From contig JAKSZU010000009.1 in assembly GCA_026018925.1 (NCBI GenBank), positions 72,450,041 to 72,514,040 on the forward strand: a stretch of DNA of 64,000 nt, given 5' to 3'. Each line of letters begins with the position of its first letter. Position 1 is the first letter of the stretch. A program made the translations under genes and the position numbers. A model generated the notes under the pieces. That model was given only the letters and a program-made list of their open reading frames with translations. It was not told the DNA's origin and did not search any database. Shown piece by piece: positions 33,724 through 45,960 of this stretch. The DNA comes from Tupaia tana (Eukaryota > Chordata > Mammalia > Scandentia > Tupaiidae).

Positions 33724-34635
33724 ATGTCTCCATCAAATGAATGCAGTAACTCCCTTCCTTTTCTTGAAAAAATAGAGGACGTTACCAAAATGTTTGAGAT
33801 AGAGTTTAGAACATTCATGTTGAACAAGTACTATGAGCTGGAACAGAAAAGAGACAATGAACTACAGGAGATGAGAAAGTCCTTCAATGATATGAAGGAG
33901 AAAATGCTGAGGAAGAATAAGACGGAACTATTAGAGGTGAAGTCTGAAATACAGGAAATCAAAAACTCTCTCGAAAGTATTAAAAGTCAATTAGACCATG
34001 CTGAAGGTCGAATCTCTGATGTAGAAGATAAAACTTCTGACCTAGAGAAAACCACCAAAAAGATAGAGAAAATAACAAAAAAACATGAAGATAACATACG
34101 AGAATTACTAGATTCCATTAGACGTCCTAACATCCGAATAATTGGTATCCCAGAAGGTGAAGAAACTAATAAGAGCATGGAAAACCTATTCTGTGAAATC
34201 GTGGAAGAAAATTTCCCAAGCATAGAGAGGCACTCAAACATCCAGACCCAAGAAATACAAAGGACACCAAATAGAATCAACCCAAGAAGATCTTCCCCAA
34301 GGCATATCATAGCCAGACTGGCTAAGACCACAGATAAAGATAAGATACTAAAACTGGCAAGAGAGAAACGACAAGTGACTTACAAAGGTCACCCCATCAG
34401 GCTAACACCGGACTTCTCAACGGAAACAATGCAAGCAAGGAAAGAATGGGAAGATGTACTGAAAGTGTTAAGAGAGAAACAATTTCAACCAAGATTATTG
34501 AATCCTACAAGATTATCCTTCGTATGGGAAAAAAAGATTAAAATCTTCTCAGACAAACAAAACCTGAAAGAATTTGCCAGCACCAGGCCAGCTCTCCATG
34601 AAACCCTGAAGAAAGTACTGTTCCAGGAAAACTAA
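33724..34635 (+). CDS. L1-E ORF1p, intact LINE-1 RNA-binding protein
   Basis: ORF1p is the trimeric RNA chaperone that coats L1 RNA in the cytoplasm and is needed for retrotransposition. The frame is uninterrupted for 303 codons from ATG 33724 (MSPSNECSN). A coiled coil covers about residues 35-125 (heptads with ELEQKRDNELQEMRK, then ISDVEDKTSDLEKT). The RRM starts near residue 133 (RPNIRIIGIPEGEE), and the C-terminal domain contains YKGHPIRLTPDFSTETMQARKEW-type sequence and ends FQEN. The frame is also open upstream to 33583 (350 codons), but the same start context is found in L1-F, where the upstream frame has a stop, so 33724 is preferred. ORF2 follows after 44 bp. Whether it is expressed is unknown. 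Confidence 0.85.
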   Translation: MSPSNECSNSLPFLEKIEDVTKMFEIEFRTFMLNKYYELEQKRDNELQEMRKSFNDMKEKMLRKNKTELLEVKSEIQEIKNSLESIKSQLDHAEGRISDVEDKTSDLEKTTKKIEKITKKHEDNIRELLDSIRRPNIRIIGIPEGEETNKSMENLFCEIVEENFPSIERHSNIQTQEIQRTPNRINPRRSSPRHIIARLAKTTDKDKILKLAREKRQVTYKGHPIRLTPDFSTETMQARKEWEDVLKVLREKQFQPRLLNPTRLSFVWEKKIKIFSDKQNLKEFASTRPALHETLKKVLFQEN

Positions 34636-34679
34636 AGAAGTAACAGCCAGAAACAAAAGAGTAAAAGGCAACTAAGGCA

Positions 34680-37600
34680 ATGGCCAACTTAAAATTCGGG
34701 ACAGATCCATTAACATCGATAATAACATTGAATGTTAATGGATTAAATTCTCCAAGCAAGAGACACAGACTGGCTGAATGGGTTAAAAAACAAAAACCCT
34801 CTATCTGTTGCCTACAGGAAACCCACTTCATGGATAAAGATATACATAGACTGAAAGTGAAGGGTTGGAAAAAGATTTTCCATGCAAATGGGAACCAAAA
34901 AAGAGCTGGAGACGCAATACTAATCTCTGACAAAATAGGTTTTAAAACAAAAACTATTCGAAGAGACAAAGAAGGGCACTATATTGTAGTAAAAGGGTCA
35001 ATCTATCAAGAAGATATAATGCTTATTAATATCTATGTGCCTAACACAGGAGCACCCAAATATGTGAAGGAAAGACTGCTAGGTCTAAAAAGGGAGATAG
35101 ACTGCAACACACTAATTGTTGGAGACCTCAACACTGCACTATCTCCCCTGGATAGATCATCTAGACAAAAAATAGGTAAAGAGATAAAAGATCTAAATGA
35201 TATCATAAATCAAATGGACTTAACAGACATCTATAGAACTTTCCATCCTAAAACCTCAAGATACACTTTTTTTCTCGCCGCCACATGGAACATTCTCGAA
35301 GATTGACCACATTATTGGGCACAAAGCAAGCCTCTACAGATTCAAAAGCATAGAAACTATACCCAGCATTTTCAGCGATCATGATGGAATTAAACTTGAG
35401 TTTAATTTCAAGAGAAATCCTCAAAAATACTCAAATACATGGAAACTTAATAACCTACTCCTGAATGACTCCACAACTACTGAAGAAATAAAGACTGAAA
35501 TCAAAAGGTTCATGGAAGCCAATGACAATGAGGACACGAGTTTCCATAATCTTTAGGACACTGCTAAAGCAGTCATAAGAGGGAAGTTTATAGCAATTAG
35601 TGCACATAAGAGGAACATGGAAAGAAGGCAAATGGCTCACCTAACATCATGCTTCACAGAATTGGAAAAGCCACAGCAAAAAGATCCAAAAAACTCAAGG
35701 AGAAAGGAAATAATAAAGATACGAGCAGAAATAAATGAAATAGAAAATAAACGAACTATACAGAAAATAAATGAAAGTAAAAGCTGGTTCTTTGAAAAGA
35801 TAAACAAAATTGATACTCCACTAGCGAGACTTATTAAGAAGAAGAGAGAAAAGAACCAGGTGAATCAGATCTGAAATGAAGCAGGCAAAATAACAACAGA
35901 CATAGAAGAAATAAAAAACATTATTAGAGGGTACTATGAACATCTGCATGCCAAGAAACAAGATAATTTGGATGAGATGGACAAATTCCTGGACATGTAT
36001 AATCTACCTAGATTGAGCCAGGAGAATATAGAAAGTCTGAATAGGTCCATAACAAGCCAGGAGATCAAATCAGTTATAAATAACCTCCCAACAAAGAAAA
36101 GCCCTGGCTCTGATGGATTCACGTCTGAATTCTACAAAACTTTCAAAGAAGAGTTAACCCCCATTCTGCTCAAGTTATTTCTAAATATCCAAAAGGGTGA
36201 ATCTCTCCCTAATTCATTCTATGAAGTCTCTATCAACCTTATCCTTAAAACAGATAAGGAGAGGACAAGGAAGGAAAACTATAGACCAATATCCCTGATG
36301 AATATAGACGTGAAGATTCTCAACAAGGTACTAGCAAATCATATACAACAAATTATAAAAAAGATTATACATCACGATCAGGTAGGCTTTAACCCAGGAA
36401 TGCAAGGTTGGTTCAACATATGCAAAACCATAAATGTAATACACCATATTAATAGGAAGAAAGATAAAAACCACATGGTCATATCAATTGATGCAGAAAA
36501 AGCATTTGATAAGATACAACAACCCTTCATGATCAAAACTCTCAGCAAAATCTGCATAGAAGGGTAATTTCTCAACACAATAAAAGCTACCTATGAAAAA
36601 TCCATAGCGAACATCATCCTCAATGGAGAAAAGCTGAAAGCTTTTCCACTAAAAACGGGTACAAGACAAGGATGTCCACTTTCTCCACACTTCTTCAATA
36701 TAGTACTGGAAGTCCTGGCCATTGCAATCAGAAAAGAGGAAAATATAAAAGGTATTCAAATAGGAAAAGAAGAGGTGAAACTCTCTCTATTTGCAGTTGA
36801 CATGATTGTATACATAGAAGACCCAATGGTTTCCATAAATAACTTCTGGAAGTAATACATGAATACAGTAACATTGCAGGATACAAAATTAATATCCAGA
36901 AATCTATAGCATTTCTGTATATGAACAACAGGCAGACTGAGATAGAGCTGAAAAAAGTTGTTCCATTTACCATAGCCACAAAAAGTATAAGGTACTTAGG
37001 GATAAATCTAACTAAAGAAGTTAAAGACCTCCACAAGGAATACTATGAGAAGATAAAAAAAGAAATTGAAAATGACACAAAAAAGTGGAAGGACATCCCA
37101 TTTTCCTGGATTGGAAGAATTAATATAATCAAAATGGCAATTTTACCCGAATTAATCTACCTATTTAATGCAATGCCAATCAAAGTACCAGACACATTCT
37201 TCACAGATCTAGGAGAGACAATCACAAAGTTTTTCTGGAATCATAAAAGACCCCATATTGCCAAAGCAGTTCTGCACAAGAAGAGTGGAGTGGGCAGCAT
37301 CTCACTACCTGACCCAAAAATATACTACAAAGCTGTGGTAATCAAAACAGTATGGTACTGGCACAGGAACAGACAGGTGGACCAATGGAACAGAATAGAG
37401 TCCCCAGAAATGAATGCTCAAACATACAGCCAACTGATTTTTGACAAGGGGTACCAGTCAATTCAGTGGGAAAAGGAAAACCTCTTCAGCAAATGGTGCT
37501 GGCAAAACTGGATCTCCACTTGCAGAAAGATGAATCTGAACCCCTACCTCTCACCTCTGACGAAAATCAAGTCAAGGTGGATCAAAGATGTAAATCTAAG

Positions 37601-38516
37601 ACCTCAAACTATAAAACTGCTCCTGGAAAACACCGGGGAAAATCTGGGAGACATTGGGGTAGGGATAAACTTCTTAAATAAGACTCCCAATGCACAGTCC
37701 ATGATCCCTAAAATAGACAAGCGGGATTACATCAGACTAAGAAGTTTCTGCATGGCAAAAGACACAGTGATTAGTGTGAACAGACAGCCCTCAGAATGGG
37801 AAAATATTTTTGTAAACTATGCATCAGACAAGGGACTGATAACCAGAATTCACAAGGAACTCAAGCAGCTGTTCTGGAAAAAGACAATCAATCCTATTAA
37901 AAGATAGGAGAATGAGTTGAAAAAACCACTCTCTAAAGATGACATACGAATAGCTAAATGGCATATGAAAAAATGCTCAACATCCCTCATTGTAAGAGAA
38001 ATGCAGATCAAAACAACAATGAGATATCACCTAACCCCAGTCAGAATGTCTAAGATTAAAAAAACAAAAAATGATAAGTGCTGGAGGGGGTGTGGTGAAA
38101 AGGGAACTCTCTTACACTGCTGGTGGGATTGTAAATTGGTCCAACCACTGTGGAGAACAATTTGGAGATTCCTCCAAAATCTACAAATAGAACTACCATA
38201 TGATCCAGCAATCCCACTCCTTGGTATCTACCTGGAGGACAGAAGAATACTTAATCGAAAAAGTGCTTGCACATCAATGTTTATTGTGGCACTTTTCACG
38301 AATGCTAAGTCATGGAAACAAACTAAATGCCCACGAACTGATGAATGGTTAGAAAAACTGTGGCACATATACTCAATGGAATATTATTCATCCATAAAAA
38401 ACAACAAAACACTGGCTTTTGAAAGGAAGTGGATGAATATGGAAGACTTACTTCTGAGTGAAGCAAGCCATGCTATGAAGGAGAGGCATTGTATGTCCTC
38501 ACTTAATATATACTGA
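34680..38516 (+). pseudogene. L1-E ORF2, broken
   Basis: ORF2p combines an apurinic-type endonuclease, a reverse transcriptase and a C-terminal zinc-knuckle region. ATG 34680 opens the endonuclease frame (with GDLN) to 35306, where an extra T in a T-run shifts it. Further fragments are open at 35617-35874, 35968-36567, 36921-37907 and 37917-38516. A stop interrupts the reverse transcriptase at about 36565, and its catalytic FADD reads FAVD at 36791-36802. The Cys/His motif [18 protein letters not shown] is intact in the last fragment. Confidence 0.9.
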
Positions 38517-38533
38517 GTGTCTGCACTCTGCAC

Positions 38534-38536
<3 letters not shown>

Positions 38537-38588
<52 letters not shown>
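38537..38588. repeat. (TA)n microsatellite at the L1-E 3' end
   Basis: About 26 TA units stand where the L1 3' UTR should begin. Confidence 0.95.
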
Positions 38589-38590
<2 letters not shown>

Positions 38591-39037
38591 AAACCATACT
38601 GCTTCTGTTGTTACAGAGTTATAAAATTATACAAAATTATAAGACATATTTTGAACATTATCTTTAAAATTCAGTATTTTGAAATTTTGAAAGTTGTTTG
38701 TAAACTGTCAAGAATTATGGAGTGTGAGCTAAAATTTTTTGCTATGTAAAGTAAATGTTTGTGGAAAAATTTAAAAATAAATAAATGAAAGAAAAAAATT
38801 TAAAAAAATAAAATAAACCTTTTAGGAAAAAAAAGGAAAATAATAAGAAGTTTTTATTATAGTCTTTTTAAAATCTGATAAACATTATTCTGAGATTTTA
38901 CTTAACATCTGTTGAGAGAAGTTATACAGAACTGTAGTATTCACATATTAAATTTGCCCAAAATATTTTAAATAAATACAATAATTTGTGTGAAACATGT
39001 AAAGCTCTATGTTTCCTTGAGTGCTAAAATTCCTTAA
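38589..39037. other. Unique AT-rich sequence
   Basis: No gene or repeat recognised; includes A-rich runs around 38770-38840. Confidence 0.4.
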
Positions 39038-39050
39038 AAATGGACTAGTT

Positions 39051-39320
39051 AGGAACCAGCAGTTAGCGTAATGGCTATGTCACTGGACTCCCACATCGTG
39101 GACTGTGGTTCAAGTCCTGGACCCGGTGGCTTAAACTCATGTCGGGCGCATGTGCGTGCGTGCCCAAGATCCTGAGAGGAGAATGGAGGAGAAGGGGTTG
39201 CAGCATGGCCATCCCCTCTGGGGGGGGTGATTTCTCGCTTTCTATCTCTCTGTCTCTCTCTGTCTGTCTGGCGAGCGTACACGCCCTATAGCAAAAACCT
39301 CTCCAAAAAAAAAAAAAAAC
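39051..39320 (+). mobile_element. tRNA-derived SINE
   Basis: A complete copy from GGAACCAGCAGTTAGCG to CCCTATAGCAAAAACCTCTCC plus an A-tail. Target repeats AAATGGACTAGTT (39038-39050) and AAATAGACTAGTT (39321-39333) differ at one base. Confidence 0.93.
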
Positions 39321-39404
39321 AAATAGACTAGTTTAAACTTTCACACAACCCTTAAATTATTGCATTCTATAATTACAAGAATAACTTCAATGCGTCAGCT
39401 CAGT

Positions 39405-39660
39405 AACAGCAGTTAAACATTGTACAGAGGGAGCCTGATCACACAGTGCTGACTGTGGTTTGAGTCATAGTCCTTAGTGGCTTGAAAAAACACACAGGGT
39501 CCATGCATACACGCCCAGAACTCTGAAAAAATGGAGAGAAAACAATGGAAAGAATAAGGAATGTGGCATGATGAAAGTCTGTTGGGGGAGTGTGTTTTTT
39601 TTTTCTCTCTCTCTCTTCCCCCATCTCTCTTATGCATGTACATGTACAGACAAAACAGAA
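39405..39660 (+). mobile_element. Degenerate tRNA-derived SINE
   Basis: The GTGCTGACTGTGGTTTGAGTC region, a CTTGAAAAAACACACAGGG segment, a GAATGTGGCATGATG segment and a TC tract are in the right order. The head is eroded. An older copy of the same superfamily. Confidence 0.7.
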
Positions 39661-39725
39661 TATGTTCAATGTCAACTGATGACTTAGTTATTAAATTACC
39701 TTTTTAAGTAAAAGTTTGATTTTGA

Positions 39726-39980
39726 GGGACCAGCAGATGGCATAATGGTTACATCGCTGGATTCTCACATAATTGACCACAATTCAAATCCAGACCTGGT
39801 GGCTTATACCTCATGCCAGTCCCATGCATGTGCTTGCCCAAGATCCAAGAGGAGAATGGAGGAGAAAGGATTGTAGCATAACCATCCTCCCCGGGGAGGT
39901 GATTTCTAACTTTCTGTCTCTCTGTTTCTCTCTGTCTCTCTGGTGAACGCATGCACCATATAGCAAAAATCTCTAAAAAT
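39726..39980 (+). mobile_element. tRNA-derived SINE
   Basis: A full copy starts GGGACCAGCAGATGGC and ends with ATATAGCAAAAATCTC. Flanking repeats AAAGTTTGATTTT and AAAGATTTGATTTTT mark the target duplication. Confidence 0.9.
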
Positions 39981-40680
39981 AAAGATTTGATTTTTGTATT
40001 ACAGTAGCCTCTTAACTGCCTCAATAATCACTTTTCACTTCAATTCATCCTCTTGGAATAATAATCTCTCAGATATTCCTCAACTAAAAAATGTACAACT
40101 TTTGCTGTCTCTTAAATCAAGTTGAATCTTCTCAATGTCATGATCATAGACAATTTGGCTGTGCCATAATAACATTATTTTATAAACACTATTTTCTTGT
40201 GAGTTCCTCTGTTGTAGTCAGATTTGTCAGCTTATTGTTCCATACCTACAGTGATCATCATCCTTTCCTGCTCTGTTTTAAGAAAAGATGTTCTGCTTAG
40301 TACATCTTATTCAGAGACCTTTAGACCATGGAATATCAGTACTTTAAAGCTATTTTGAGTTTACTCGAGCCCTGTCATCACACTGACACCCAGAGACGTG
40401 AACTGACTTGCCACAAATTCTGGTTTTAATATGTTTTAGAGTATGTAGTTTGGACCAGAAGCTAGGTTGCTTAATGTTCAGTGTTATGCTCTTTCACTAC
40501 AATCCATTTTACTTTCTAGAAACTAATACTAAATCTCATCTCTTTACCCAGTCTATGCAGATCTCTTTTGTGAATATTTATTGTACATATGAGAGTAATT
40601 TAAAAAGGAATTAAAGTGTGAGGGATTTATTTTTTTTAGTCTGGTCATTAAAATCATATTTGCTCACAGCTAAGGCACAT
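39981..40680. other. Unique sequence
   Basis: No gene or repeat recognised. Short frames at 40091-40300 and 40408-40614 have no coding support. Confidence 0.4.
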
Positions 40681-40729
40681 CTTTTCTTTTCTTTTCTTTC
40701 TTTTCTTTTCTTTTTCTCTCTCTCTTTTT

Positions 40730-40986
40730 TTTTTTTTGAGACGTTTTTGCTATAGGGTGCACACGCTCACCAGAATGATAGAGAGAGACAGAGAGACAGA
40801 AAGCGAGAAATCACCCCCTGGGGGGATGGCCACACTGCAATCCCTTCTTCTCCAATCGTCTCTCAGGGTCTTGGGCACACATACACATGCGTCCAGCATG
40901 AGTTTAAGCCACTGGGTCCGGGACTCAAACCACAGTTAACTACATGGGAGTCCAGCAACATAGCCCTTATGCCAACTGCTGGTCCC
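40730..40986 (-). mobile_element. tRNA-derived SINE
   Basis: A complete minus-strand copy; its T-tail is joined to a (TTTTC)n pyrimidine tract at 40680-40737. The head end reads AACTGCTGGTCCC. Confidence 0.9.
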
Positions 40987-41067
40987 AACATTTTTGGTTT
41001 TAATTGCCTTTAACATGCAAGATTATTATAGTGAGATAAATTAGTTTCTTAGGCAGGGCACAGTTTT

Positions 41068-41339
41068 TATTTATTTATTTATTTATTTAGAAGAGGTTTT
41101 GCTATAAGGCGTGTGTACTCGCTGGAAAGACAGAAAGAGACAAAGAGACAGAAAGTGAAAAATCACACCCTGCAGGGATGGCCACACTGCAATCTCTTCT
41201 CCCCCAGTCTCCTTTTGGGTTCTTGGGCATGCACGTACACACACCTAGCATGAATTTAAGTCACCGGGTCTGGGACTTGAACTGTGACTGACTACCTGGG
41301 AGTCCAGCAATGAAGTCATTATACTATCTGCTAGTACCC
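41068..41339 (-). mobile_element. tRNA-derived SINE with an (ATTT)n tail
   Basis: A complete minus-strand copy. Flanking repeats AGGCAGGGCACAGTT are identical at 41051-41065 and 41340-41354. The tail has become (ATTT)n. Confidence 0.92.
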
Positions 41340-41480
41340 AGGCAGGGCACAGTTTTCAATGGTACTGTGACATTTATTTCGGTGTCAAAATGTTTTGAAA
41401 TCCATAAATAATTTTTTCATAATATGAATTTTCCATGAACTTTTTGAAGACTCCCCCATATAATGATTAATAGAATAGAG

Positions 41481-41870
41481 TTTAACATTTGTGTGTAGGT
41501 AGTATGTTTTGAGGTCCTATTTTAAACATTTTATTTATTCATTCATTTATTATTATTATTTTTTAATTTGATAGAGACACACAGAGAGAGAGAGTAAGGG
41601 GGAGAAGTGAGAAAGTAAGCTACCAGGTCCGGGACTCGAACTGTGGTCAGCCATGTGGGAGTGTCCAGCACCTTAACCACCATGCCACCTGCTGGTCCCC
41701 TTGAAGTCCTATTATATGTAAGATACTAGGATTACAACCTCAAGTACATATTTTTGTTTGTTACAGTAATTCAGTGAGGTAGGTTTTTATCCTCATTTTT
41801 GCCGAGAAGTAATCCAAGATTAAACAAATTTGTTCAATTAAGTGGTAGAGCTGGGAATCAAATACATGCA
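41481..41870 (-). repeat. Ancient MIR SINE, split by a younger SINE
   Basis: The plus strand reads as the reverse of MIR: TTTAACATTTGTGTG before the inserted SINE, then GTGAGGTAGGTTTTTATCCTCATTTT and GTGGTAGAGCTGGGAATC after it. The younger SINE occupies 41522-41700. Confidence 0.65.
41522..41700 (-). mobile_element. Short-form tRNA-derived SINE nested in a MIR
   Basis: Minus-strand copy of the body-less short form: head (GGGGACCAGCAGGTGG), B-box region, TC tract, AT-rich tail. Target repeats TTGAGGTCCTATT (41509-41521) and TTGAAGTCCTATT (41701-41713) flank it. Confidence 0.85.
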
Positions 41871-41950
41871 TGAATCAATTAGGTCTTTCTGTTCCAAAGA
41901 CTGTAATGTAATTTTCTTCAACTGCTTCAACATATTCATCTAGCCTCTTT

Positions 41951-42210
41951 TTTCTTTTTGGAGAGGTTTTTGCTATAAGGCATGCACGCTCGCCAGACAG
42001 AGAGACAGAGAGATAGAAAGCGAGAAATCACCCCCTAGGGGGGATGGCTATGCCACACCGCAATCCCTTTTCCTCCATTCTCCTCTCAGGATCTTGGGCA
42101 CTCACGCACATGCACCTGGCATGAGTTTTAAGCCACCGGGTCTGGGACACGAACCGTGGTCGACTACATGGGAGTCCAGCGACATAGCCATTACATTAAC
42201 TGCTGGTTCC
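41951..42210 (-). mobile_element. tRNA-derived SINE
   Basis: A complete, well-preserved minus-strand copy ending AACTGCTGGTTCCC. Its left and right flanks (TCTAGCCTCTTTT and TCTAGACTCTTTT) form the target duplication. Confidence 0.9.
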
Positions 42211-42375
42211 CGTCTAGACTCTTTTCAAATAGATTCTAAATACTAGGTTCCTTTATGTATACAGAAGACCACAGAATACTGTCCCTACTGGAGAGGAGGT
42301 ATCTGAGGCAAGAAACAAAACAAGACAAAAAAAAAAAAAAACACAAACGAGCAAGAAAAAACCCCACATCTTTCA

Positions 42376-42624
42376 AGCCTAGCCTCTGTGGTGCAGTTGG
42401 TAGTGTCCTGGACTGTGGAGGTGAAAGCCACATGCCTACACAGTTCCATTTACTGGCTAGTCAGCTTGAAAAACACATGTAGCACATGAATGTGTGCCCA
42501 GGATCCTGACAGGCTGGAGGACTAGAGGAAGAGGGTTGTGATGTGACAGCCTAGTGAAGGATGTTTCTGTCTCTTTCTCTCTCTCAGATGTGTGCAGACA
42601 CCATACTCTATTATGAATAAAAAA
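42376..42624 (+). mobile_element. Diverged SINE related to the tRNA-derived family
   Basis: It begins AGCCTAGCCTCTGTGGTGC, has a GTCCTGGACTGTGGAGG segment, a GTGTGCCCAGGATCCTGA body and a TC tract. The head differs enough that it may be a separate older family. Flanks ACATCTTTCA and ATATCTTTCA resemble a target duplication. Confidence 0.65.
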
Positions 42625-42634
42625 ATATCTTTCA

Positions 42635-43781
42635 TAATCTATCATTCTGCCCAATTGAGTAAAGGAGCTATTGGGTCATTGGGAAAGTCATGACACATTT
42701 TTACTTAGAAAAATACATCATGATTTTTTAATTGACCTAATATATAAATCTTTATTTGGAGTTCTTTAAACCACAGTACAATGTCCAAGTGTTTGAGTAA
42801 AAGGTCATTAAACATTAGGTGACAGATACCAAAAAGACTAATAGACCCATGACACATAGTTTATTATTATTATTGGATATTGAGAACTTTGCTAGTTTAT
42901 TTCAAAGAAATAACATATTTTCAGGGAGGTCAAATTGAATAACTCTTAAAATTTATTTTATGCAACAGGATGTATTTTGAAAAAAATGTTTATATATTTT
43001 GCATGTGCTTTGTTACCAAAGATTTCAGGAAACATCCTTTTGTAGAAATTTGCTACTGAAACAGATTAACTAAAAGCAAATATATTTTTAGGTAATTTAT
43101 GACTATTTGGAAAAAGCTCAGAAACCAATGAAGGTTAATTTTATTCACAGTAATTGTCTTCTGTAAACACATAATTTTTTACTTTATTCTTCAGGTTTTT
43201 ATTTTTTGACTTAATATAAATGAACAGAATGTCAGGGTTGTGGAAATCAAAGAAATTGAATTTCTGTTACAAGCATTTTCTCTGAGCTATGTTACTTTTT
43301 GAAACCATCATTGTATTCTACTTCCATGTTTTTTCAATTATTATATTTCTAGCTTTGAACAAAATACTTTTCTTTTTTAAGGCTGGGTTTCCTTATTTCT
43401 ATGTACAATGAAGCTGCGTATGACTTCAAAAGATCATTACGAGGGTCAAATACTGTGATAATGCTTCATGTAACTGCCAATCTTATAAAAATACAAGGAT
43501 TCCTTAAAAATTGTGCTCGCCTCCTCCTCTTCCTTTTCTTCTTCCTCTTCTCCTTCTTCCTCTTCCTCCTTCTTCTCATTTGGGGTATATCAAAGGTCAG
43601 GGCTTATATTAAATGAATGTGAGACATCAGCACATTCATGTTACTCAGAAATCATCATCTTAAATTGTCACAAGCTAATATCACAAGTCCACGTACACAC
43701 AGAATTTTCCTTGCTCTCTAATTCTCCAATTCGGTTAATGGCACCACTACCATTACCTATCAGAAAGATGGGAGATATCTT
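42635..43781. other. Unique AT-rich sequence with a CTT/CCT tract
   Basis: A polypyrimidine tract (about 43518-43580) of CTT and CCT units is present. No gene recognised; the long frame through 43513-44349 is produced by that tract and the next SINE. Confidence 0.45.
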
Positions 43782-44053
43782 AGTTATTTCTTTTCTTTTT
43801 TTTTTTTTTTTTGGACAGGTTTTTGCTATAGTGTGCGTTTGCTTGCCAGAAAGAGACAGAAAGAAAGAAAGCGAGAAATCACCCCCAAGGGGAGATGGTC
43901 ACGATACAATCTCTTCTCCATTCTCTTCTCGAGATCTTGGGCATGTTCGCACACATGCCTGGCTTGAGTTTAAGCCACCGGGTCCTGGACTCGAGCTGCG
44001 GTTGACTACATGGGAGTCCAGAGACAGAGCCATTACACCAACTGCTGGTTCCA
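43782..44053 (-). mobile_element. tRNA-derived SINE
   Basis: Complete minus-strand copy with a long T-tail. ATGGGAGATATCTT repeats (43768-43781 and 44054-44067) are a perfect 14-bp target duplication. Confidence 0.93.
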
Positions 44054-44350
44054 ATGGGAGATATCTTCAACTTTTCTGTCATTCTTTCCTTCACATCCAA
44101 TTATTCAGCAATTCTGAGTGTACTTGTCTTAATATTTCTCAAATGTGTCTTAACTTCTCCGTTTTTACTGCTGACTGCCTTATTTCAAGCCCCTTTGAAT
44201 TACAGTCTAGATTACTGCAGTTGTATCTTACCAGGTGTACTTATCTCCCTCCCTCACACCTTCTCCTCAAATCTCTCCTCCACACCACCAGCAGAGTCAT
44301 TTCTCTAAGACACAATCGTGATTTTACCACTCTGCTTAAAATCCTATAAA

Positions 44351-45057
44351 GGGAGACCCCCGGCCCAAGGGACACTGAGGCAGGGCTCCCCGCCCCAGCT
44401 CCAGCCCCAGGACCCCCAAGCCAGAGACCCCTATCTCTGTCAGCCAGGTAGGCTTTTTATTTTCTGTCTCCTCTTCTTTAATTTGCAAATTTCTCACTTC
44501 TCCTTATCACATAGGAACTTCCTCAGCTTTAAGCCACCCCACTTCCATCTTCAGACCCCTGGCCCAAGGGGCACTGAGGCACAGCTCCCCTCCCCAGCTC
44601 CAGCCCCAGGACTCCCAAGCCAGAGACCCCTAACTCTGTCAGCCAGGTAGGCTTTTTATTTTCAGCATGTGACTTTTTCTTTATTCTCCTTATTATTTTC
44701 TTCCCACTTATTTGGTCCTCTCTTCCTTTATCTATGCCCTCCCAGACACCCTAGTTCTCTCAAGAATTACAGTTCTGAAATATTCTAATATTTTAAGACT
44801 CTCTGGGATCCTCCCTTTTACTGCACCACCTCTGAAAAAGAAGATACTTTTCTTCATACACCTGAAGAGAATATCCCTCCTTGGAACACATTGCTAAACA
44901 CAACAGAAGAGAGACTTCAGCTGTCTTCAGTCCACAGCAAAAGTGAAACACACTTGCTCCTATTTGAGGAAACGTTTTCTTAAAAGGTATTCCAAGGTGA
45001 ACACATCTCCCAATGGTTAGAAGTAGAAGAAGAGCCTCAGGTCTGAATAAAGCAGGA
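44351..45057 (+). promoter_or_regulatory. L1-F 5' UTR with GT...AG spacer
   Basis: Two monomers: the first partial (from 44353), the second from 44515. A 67-bp spacer (44448-44514) lies between, beginning GTAGGC after CAGCCAG and ending ACATAG. The second monomer is also followed by GTAGGC, then the common unique 5' UTR region shared with L1-E. Confidence 0.6.
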
Positions 45058-45960
45058 TATGTCTCTATCAAAAGAACACAGTAACTCCTTTCCATTTCTT
45101 GAAAAAACAGAGGACGTTACCAAAATGTCCGAGAAATAATTCAGAACATTCATGGTGAACAAATTCTATGAGCTGGATCAGAAAAGAGACAATGAACTAC
45201 AGGAGACTAGAAAGTCCTTCCACGATATGAAAGAAGAGATGGACATGCTAAAGAAAGAATCAGATGGAACAATTAGAGGTGAAGTCTGTAATACAGGAAA
45301 TCAAAAACTCTCGAAAGTATTAAAAGTCAATTAGACTATGCTGAATATAAAATGTCTGATGTAGAAGATAAAAATTCTGACCTAGAGAAAACCACCAAAA
45401 AGATACAAACAAACAAAGGATAACATACGAGAAATACTAGATTCCATTAGAGGCCCTAACATCTGAATAATTGGTATCCCAGAAGATGAAGAAACTAATA
45501 AGGGCATGGAAATCTATTCCATGAAATCTTGGAAAAAAATTTCCCAAGTCTAGAGAGGCACTCAAACATCCAGACCCAAGAAATACAAAGGACCCCAAAT
45601 AGAATCAACCCAAGAAGATCTTCCCCAAGGCACATCTTAGACTGGCAAAGATCACAGATAAAGCTAAGATACTAAAGCTGGCAAGAGAGAAACGACAAGT
45701 GAATTACTAAGGTCACCCCATCAGGCTAACACCGGACTTCTCAACAGAAACAATGCAAGCAAGAAAAGAATGGGAAGATGTATTGAAAGTGTTAAGAGAG
45801 AAACAATTTCAACCAAGATTATTGTATCCTGCAAGATTATCCTTCATATGGGAAAAAAAAAGATTAAAATCTTCTCAGACAAACAAAACCTGAAAGAATT
45901 TGCCAACACCAGGCCAGCTCTCCAAGAAACCCTGAGGAAAGTACTGTTCCAGGAAAACTA
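45058..45960 (+). pseudogene. L1-F ORF1, frameshifted
   Basis: The start ATGTCTCTATC at 45059 corresponds to the L1-E ORF1 start. A stop appears at about 45136, and small indels near 45280, 45408 and 45720 break the coiled coil and RRM. The C-terminal part is open at 45770-45961, ending at the same stop as L1-E. Confidence 0.85.

Larger units (their letters stand above)
33067..38536 (+). mobile_element. L1-E: near full-length LINE-1 with intact ORF1, lacking its 3' UTR
   Basis: A 5' UTR of the monomeric type (33067-33723) is followed by ORF1 (33724-34635) and ORF2 (34680-38516). L1 homology ends about 20 bp after the ORF2 stop and is followed directly by a (TA)n microsatellite. There is no 3' UTR or A-tail, and no target duplication was found. 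ORF2 has frameshifts and stops, and FADD is changed to FAVD, so the element is not autonomous. Confidence 0.92.

Noticed and set aside
43513..44349. 278-codon plus-strand frame starting with a serine-rich run
   Set aside because: It is produced by a CTT/CCT tract followed by an antisense SINE; no coding support.
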